Shown piece by piece: positions 54,156-57,058 of a DNA stretch of 57,058 nucleotides; position 1 is the first letter of the stretch; each line of letters opens with the position of its first letter. The notes beneath the pieces are model-generated. The model was not told where the DNA came from. It saw only the letters and a program-made list of their open reading frames with translations, and searched no databases. Position numbers and translations under genes: made by a program. Source of the stretch: Caloramator mitchellensis. Lineage in GTDB: Bacteria; Bacillota; Clostridia; Clostridiales; Caloramatoraceae. Location: contig NZ_LKHP01000013.1 of assembly GCF_001440545.1 (NCBI RefSeq), forward strand, positions 1 to 57,058, written 5' to 3'.

Positions 54156-55160
54156 TTAATCCCCCTTTAAATCATTTAGCATATCCAAAAACGCCTCAAT
54201 CCTTATCTTCGTCCTGGCGTCAAGACTGTTTAATTTATCTCCCTCAATGTTTAAAACTGGAATATCAAGTTCCCTTTTAATTACTATATCGTCGATTGCC
54301 CTATAGCAAAAGGCCTGGGTATAATGGATTATACCATCAAGTCTTCTTTCTTTAACCTGCTTTTTAATCTCATTTAGCCTGAACTCAAGATTGTAAGGAT
54401 AAGTATAATCATAATACTGCTCATATATATCTTTAGCCTTATCAAACCTTGGAAATGCAAACTCCCTCTGCACCTCATTGTAAATAATCTGAGCATCAAA
54501 TTTTTCAACAAAATCATACAAATCCCCAGTCATAGGTGGAACTCCAACATATCCAAGCCTCAGCTTTTTAACTTTAGGCTCCCTACTTTCAATCTCCTTA
54601 ACCTTTTCTTCTAAAACTTTTATGAACCTGTCAATGTCGCCATCAAAGTCGCTTAAAGACACCTGATACAGATGATTTTCAAACCCAGTAGCCTTAAACT
54701 GAACAGTTAACTCATCAATCCTCCTAGCTAAATGTCTGGTGACATTCACTTGATTTCTTGACTTCTTGAGTTGTTTGTCAAATGAATTATAACCATCAAA
54801 AAATTGCATGATAAATTCATCTATTGCTTTTTTAACTTCTTCATAAGTTCTCCTGCTAGGATAAGCAAATGGATAAATTTTAATCCCTCTTGATTTTAAA
54901 ACCTCCATAAGAGATTTAGTATTCGAACAATCTCCCTCAATTACTCCAACTATCTCAGTAATTCCATTTTCAACCGCTGCTCCATATATTCCCTTAATCC
55001 ATGCACAAAGACTTTTAGGAAAACCATCCCTTTCTGCTATATCAATATATCGTGCATAATCCTTTGATGTAATAAACAAATTGTTCAAGTCAACAACCTT
55101 ATACCCTGCTGCGATAAGAACCTCAACTGGAACTGTAGTTGTTATTCCAATCCTTTTCAT
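54156..55160 (-). CDS. HgdB-like (double-cubane type) iron-sulfur protein carrying a repeat insertion
   Basis: 334 residues of the 2-hydroxyacyl-CoA dehydratase subunit family, which includes double-cubane cluster proteins that need only an HgdC-type activator. Seen: likely cluster ligands C52 (SLCAWIKG), C78 (EGDCSNTKSL) and C285 (TQAFCYRAIDD), and GYVGVPPMTGDLYDFVE. A dehydratase would need two different subunits; only one is here, so a double-cubane reductase is more likely. Residues 127-141 (FDKQLKKSRNQVNVT) are encoded by copy D of the 43-bp repeat, inserted in frame as exactly 45 bp. GGAGGTG precedes the ATG. First gene of the five-gene unit with queCDE. Confidence 0.85.
   Translation of the reverse strand: MKRIGITTTVPVEVLIAAGYKVVDLNNLFITSKDYARYIDIAERDGFPKSLCAWIKGIYGAAVENGITEIVGVIEGDCSNTKSLMEVLKSRGIKIYPFAYPSRRTYEEVKKAIDEFIMQFFDGYNSFDKQLKKSRNQVNVTRHLARRIDELTVQFKATGFENHLYQVSLSDFDGDIDRFIKVLEEKVKEIESREPKVKKLRLGYVGVPPMTGDLYDFVEKFDAQIIYNEVQREFAFPRFDKAKDIYEQYYDYTYPYNLEFRLNEIKKQVKERRLDGIIHYTQAFCYRAIDDIVIKRELDIPVLNIEGDKLNSLDARTKIRIEAFLDMLNDLKGD
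54739..54781 (+). repeat. 43-bp dispersed repeat, copy D, inside a coding region
   Basis: Identical to copy A over all 43 bp. It lies antisense within the HgdB-like gene; with one flanking base on each side it adds exactly 15 codons and leaves the frame open. Confidence 0.92.
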
Positions 55161-55174
55161 GTTTCACCTCCAAC

Positions 55175-55300
55175 AAAAAAGGGGCAAACCTGCCCCTATG
55201 AATAAAAAAAGGGCATACTATGCCCCTGTGCTGTAAAGCCCAGCACCGGCCCATAGTTTTGTTTTTAGACAGGATGGTTACGAACTGTCCTATTAAGTTG
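55175..55300 (-). promoter_or_regulatory. riboswitch-like leader with tandem terminators
   Basis: Between the ATPase gene and the HgdB-like gene, minus-strand RNA forms: a hairpin with GACAG/CTGTC arms (55268-55289); a stem ACTATG (55252-55257) pairing with CATAGT (55217-55222) that encloses GTGCTG/CAGCAC; then terminator 1, GGGCAT/ATGCCC plus seven T (55204-55225); then terminator 2, GGGGCA/TGCCCC plus six T (55175-55196). The CATAGT strand is shared by the enclosing stem and terminator 1, so the two structures exclude each other. I do not recognise the aptamer class. Confidence 0.6.
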
Positions 55301-55342
55301 GAACAAACTAATTTTATACTAATAAAGTAGTTAATGCAATAA

Positions 55343-56737
55343 TTAATCAAAAATTTTATTTAAATCAATAAGTTTAATAGTATTATCTATTTTTGCTATA
55401 TCTAATAATTCATCGTCAAAACCAGACTTCGAAAAGATATAATAATATTTATTAATAAAATTATTATCAACTTTAATTGATTTTTCTTTTAGCTTATTTA
55501 ATTCCTTTAATCCGGCTTTTGAATTTTTCCACTTACATTCTCCAAACAAAGCGTTTCCTAAATTATCATATGCAACTATGTCTATTTCATCTTTTTTATC
55601 CCACCATCTGCCAATCTTTAAAAATCTAAATGGCAATTTGTTTTGCTTATTATTTTTCCTTAAATACTCCTTACAAACATCTTCAAAGGCAAAGGACACG
55701 TATTCATTTAAAAAAGGCTTTATAGCCAGTTCATACACACCGTCAATATCATATTCTTCAAGTTCTGAAATATTAGGAAACACAAACCTATAATAAAATT
55801 TAAAATAATTATCCTTTAATTTATACAAACCGTTTTGACTATTGGATGTTTTCTTTATACTCATGGTTATTGGATATTCTCGTTCAATTAGATTCAAGTC
55901 CATCAGGTTTTTTAAATAAACAAGTATTTTTGTTTTGTCAATGCCTGTCTTTGTATGAATGTCGTTCAACTTGGTGTTGCCCATAGCAATTGCTTGAATA
56001 ATTGTATAATATGTTGCCGTTTCTCTCAGTTCCTGCTTCATCAAAAAATCAACTTCGCTATATAAAACACTGCCCTTTGTTAAGATGTTTTTCTTAATAT
56101 TGAGTTCTATTGATAAACCATAATCAAACTGTTTAAGATAATGTGGTATTCCACCTAAAATCGAGTAAAGAATTATTCTCTCTTCAATCGTTTTATTCTC
56201 AAAAAACAAGCTTGCAGTATAAAAATCAAGTTCATCAAGCTTTAGAACTCCAGTTGTCCTACCAAACAAAGGGTTTTTTTCTGCTAATATTTCTTTTTCA
56301 ATAAAGCTCATCGATGAACCGCACAATACAATCATCAAATTTTCATCTTTTAATGTCTCATCCCAGAGATTTTGCAATATCGAAGGTATAGACTTATTTG
56401 AGTTAACCATATAAGGAAATTCATCTATTATCACAAGTTTCTTGCCATCATAAGGTAAGTCTTTGAAAAATCTAAATGCATCCTCCCAATCTTTAAATGT
56501 GGATAAATATTGTGAAACTGAAGATTTCTCTAACAACTTCTTTGAAAACAGCTTCAACTGTTCGCTATCTACTGTTTCCCTACAAACGTAAAAAATATGA
56601 GGTTTATCCTTTGAAAAATGCCTCAGAAGCTCTGTTTTGCCTATTCTTCTTCTTCCGTATAGAACAATAAATTGCCCTGACTTTAAATTATATTTTTCAT
56701 TTAAAAAGTTAAGCTCTTCATTTCTACCAACAAACAT
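55343..56737 (-). CDS. ATPase with DUF234 nuclease-like C-terminus, copy 2
   Basis: 464 residues, paralogue of the gene at 50143-51561 with the same layout: Walker A YGRRRIGKTELL, Walker B LVIIDEFPYM, sensor IVLCGSSMSFI, middle winged helix (LNDIHTKTGIDKTKILVYLK), then DUF234 with GRWWDKKDEIDIVAYD and LFGECKWKN and a KSGFDDELLDIA end. Start: ATG at 56735-56737 with GGTGAT upstream. A 39-bp palindrome lies upstream. Sequence identity to copy 1 is moderate, so the pair is not a recent duplication. Confidence 0.85.
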   Translation of the reverse strand: MFVGRNEELNFLNEKYNLKSGQFIVLYGRRRIGKTELLRHFSKDKPHIFYVCRETVDSEQLKLFSKKLLEKSSVSQYLSTFKDWEDAFRFFKDLPYDGKKLVIIDEFPYMVNSNKSIPSILQNLWDETLKDENLMIVLCGSSMSFIEKEILAEKNPLFGRTTGVLKLDELDFYTASLFFENKTIEERIILYSILGGIPHYLKQFDYGLSIELNIKKNILTKGSVLYSEVDFLMKQELRETATYYTIIQAIAMGNTKLNDIHTKTGIDKTKILVYLKNLMDLNLIEREYPITMSIKKTSNSQNGLYKLKDNYFKFYYRFVFPNISELEEYDIDGVYELAIKPFLNEYVSFAFEDVCKEYLRKNNKQNKLPFRFLKIGRWWDKKDEIDIVAYDNLGNALFGECKWKNSKAGLKELNKLKEKSIKVDNNFINKYYYIFSKSGFDDELLDIAKIDNTIKLIDLNKIFD

Positions 56738-56759
56738 ACAAATCACCATATAATCCAGA

Positions 56760-56798
56760 TTCATATAATCACGATTTATATAATCGTGATTATATGAA
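56760..56798. promoter_or_regulatory. 39-bp palindrome upstream of ATPase copy 2
   Basis: Perfect 17-base arms TTCATATAATCACGATT and AATCGTGATTATATGAA around TATAT, ending 22 bases before the start codon, with TATAAT-like hexamers inside. A promoter/operator is likely; the sequence differs from the palindrome of copy 1. Confidence 0.65.
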
Positions 56799-56814
56799 TA
56801 TATTATACCACATT

Positions 56815-57058
56815 CTAATATCTTGCAATCAGAAACATAATTTTGAAACCCATCGAAGAAAATTTTGTTTCATACTCCGTCATAATATTACCTTCAAAAC
56901 CACTACCGTGCAAATCATAGGTTATATATTCTATTTCAAAACCTGCTTCTTTAAAATATTCGACAGAGTCATTAAAAAACTCCTCGTCATCCGTCTTAAA
57001 CCATACCTCTGAGCCTTTTTTCAAGAACGTCTTATACTTTTCCAAAAATCTCGTATGC
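56815..57058 (-). CDS. trmB: tRNA (guanine-N7-)-methyltransferase, 3' part
   Basis: The frame is open to the window edge, so the 5' part of the gene is outside. About 80 residues match the C-terminal third of TrmB, which makes m7G46 in t[41 protein letters not shown] and the end [15 protein letters not shown]. The T-D and TEYE-x-KF motifs bind tRNA/SAM. It converges with nothing in the window and runs toward the ATPase gene. Confidence 0.88.
   Translation of the reverse strand, partial: HTRFLEKYKTFLKKGSEVWFKTDDEEFFNDSVEYFKEAGFEIEYITYDLHGSGFEGNIMTEYETKFSSMGFKIMFLIARY

Noticed and set aside
54156-55160. Classical two-subunit 2-hydroxyacyl-CoA dehydratase
   Set aside because: Only one HgdA/HgdB-type subunit gene is present beside the activator, so a double-cubane single-subunit protein is more likely.
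53396-55160. preQ1 riboswitch directly before queC
   Set aside because: Only 17 bases separate queC from the preceding gene, too short for an aptamer.

Overview
The window reads as a chromosomal segment of a low-GC, anaerobic, spore-forming Firmicute of the Clostridia (a Caloramator-like clostridium would fit, but the species cannot be fixed from this sequence alone). The evidence is AT-rich DNA, strong GGAGG/GGGGG ribosome sites, a four-subunit ferredoxin-linked pyruvate synthase, sporulation genes (bofA, a Spo0E-type phosphatase missed by length filters), a Gram-positive-size SRP RNA, PyrR attenuation and a guanine riboswitch. Most genes lie on the minus strand.

Layout. 1-1.07 kb: gene-free, decayed DNA bracketed by inverted copies of a 43-bp repeat. 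1.07-6.7 kb: a small membrane/winged-helix-like protein, an OPT-family transporter, then porGDAB. 6.9-16.3 kb: the dnaX-ybaB-recR-yaaL-bofA recombination/sporulation block, split between recR and yaaL by about 6 kb that holds a CBS protein, a SEC-C protein, a four-gene system (RHH repressor, tandem nuclease-fold protein, nitrilase-fold protein, XRE regulator) and 1.1 kb of degenerate DNA with a 256-base stretch containing no G. 16.3-21.4 kb: SRP RNA, three tRNAs, a response regulator, an Mpv17-like membrane protein, tadA, spo0E-like and a chemotaxis receptor. 21.6-28.1 kb: pfkA, TSUP permease, ferredoxin-type aldo/keto reductase, amidohydrolase, PspC, ABC exporter. 28.25-34 kb: pyrBICFKDE, with two PyrR-type RNA sites. 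34.1-45.8 kb: purCSQKELFMNHD behind a guanine riboswitch. 46-50 kb: a heterodimeric multidrug ABC exporter behind a leader ORF and terminator. 50-57 kb: two DUF234-type ATPases, each behind a large palindrome, flanking a five-gene operon that joins an HgdB/HgdC-like double-cubane protein and activator to queC-queD-queE, preceded by an unidentified riboswitch-like leader; then the 3' part of trmB.

How it works together: the two nucleotide operons give complete de novo UMP synthesis downstream of carbamoyl phosphate and most of IMP synthesis (purB is not here), each under its own end-product RNA control. The por operon interconverts pyruvate and acetyl-CoA. The que genes make the preQ0 precursor.

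The most promising unusual items are: (1) the four-gene RHH / double nuclease / double nitrilase / XRE system inserted in the recR locus; (2) a 43-bp repeat found four times, once as an in-frame 15-codon insertion in a metalloenzyme gene and twice supplying stop codons; (3) the G-free tract and its opposing C-free array; (4) the unassigned leader RNA before hgdB-hgdC-queCDE; (5) a leader-peptide attenuator before the ABC exporter; (6) a possible Fur-controlled small RNA; and (7) palindromic MITE-like elements.
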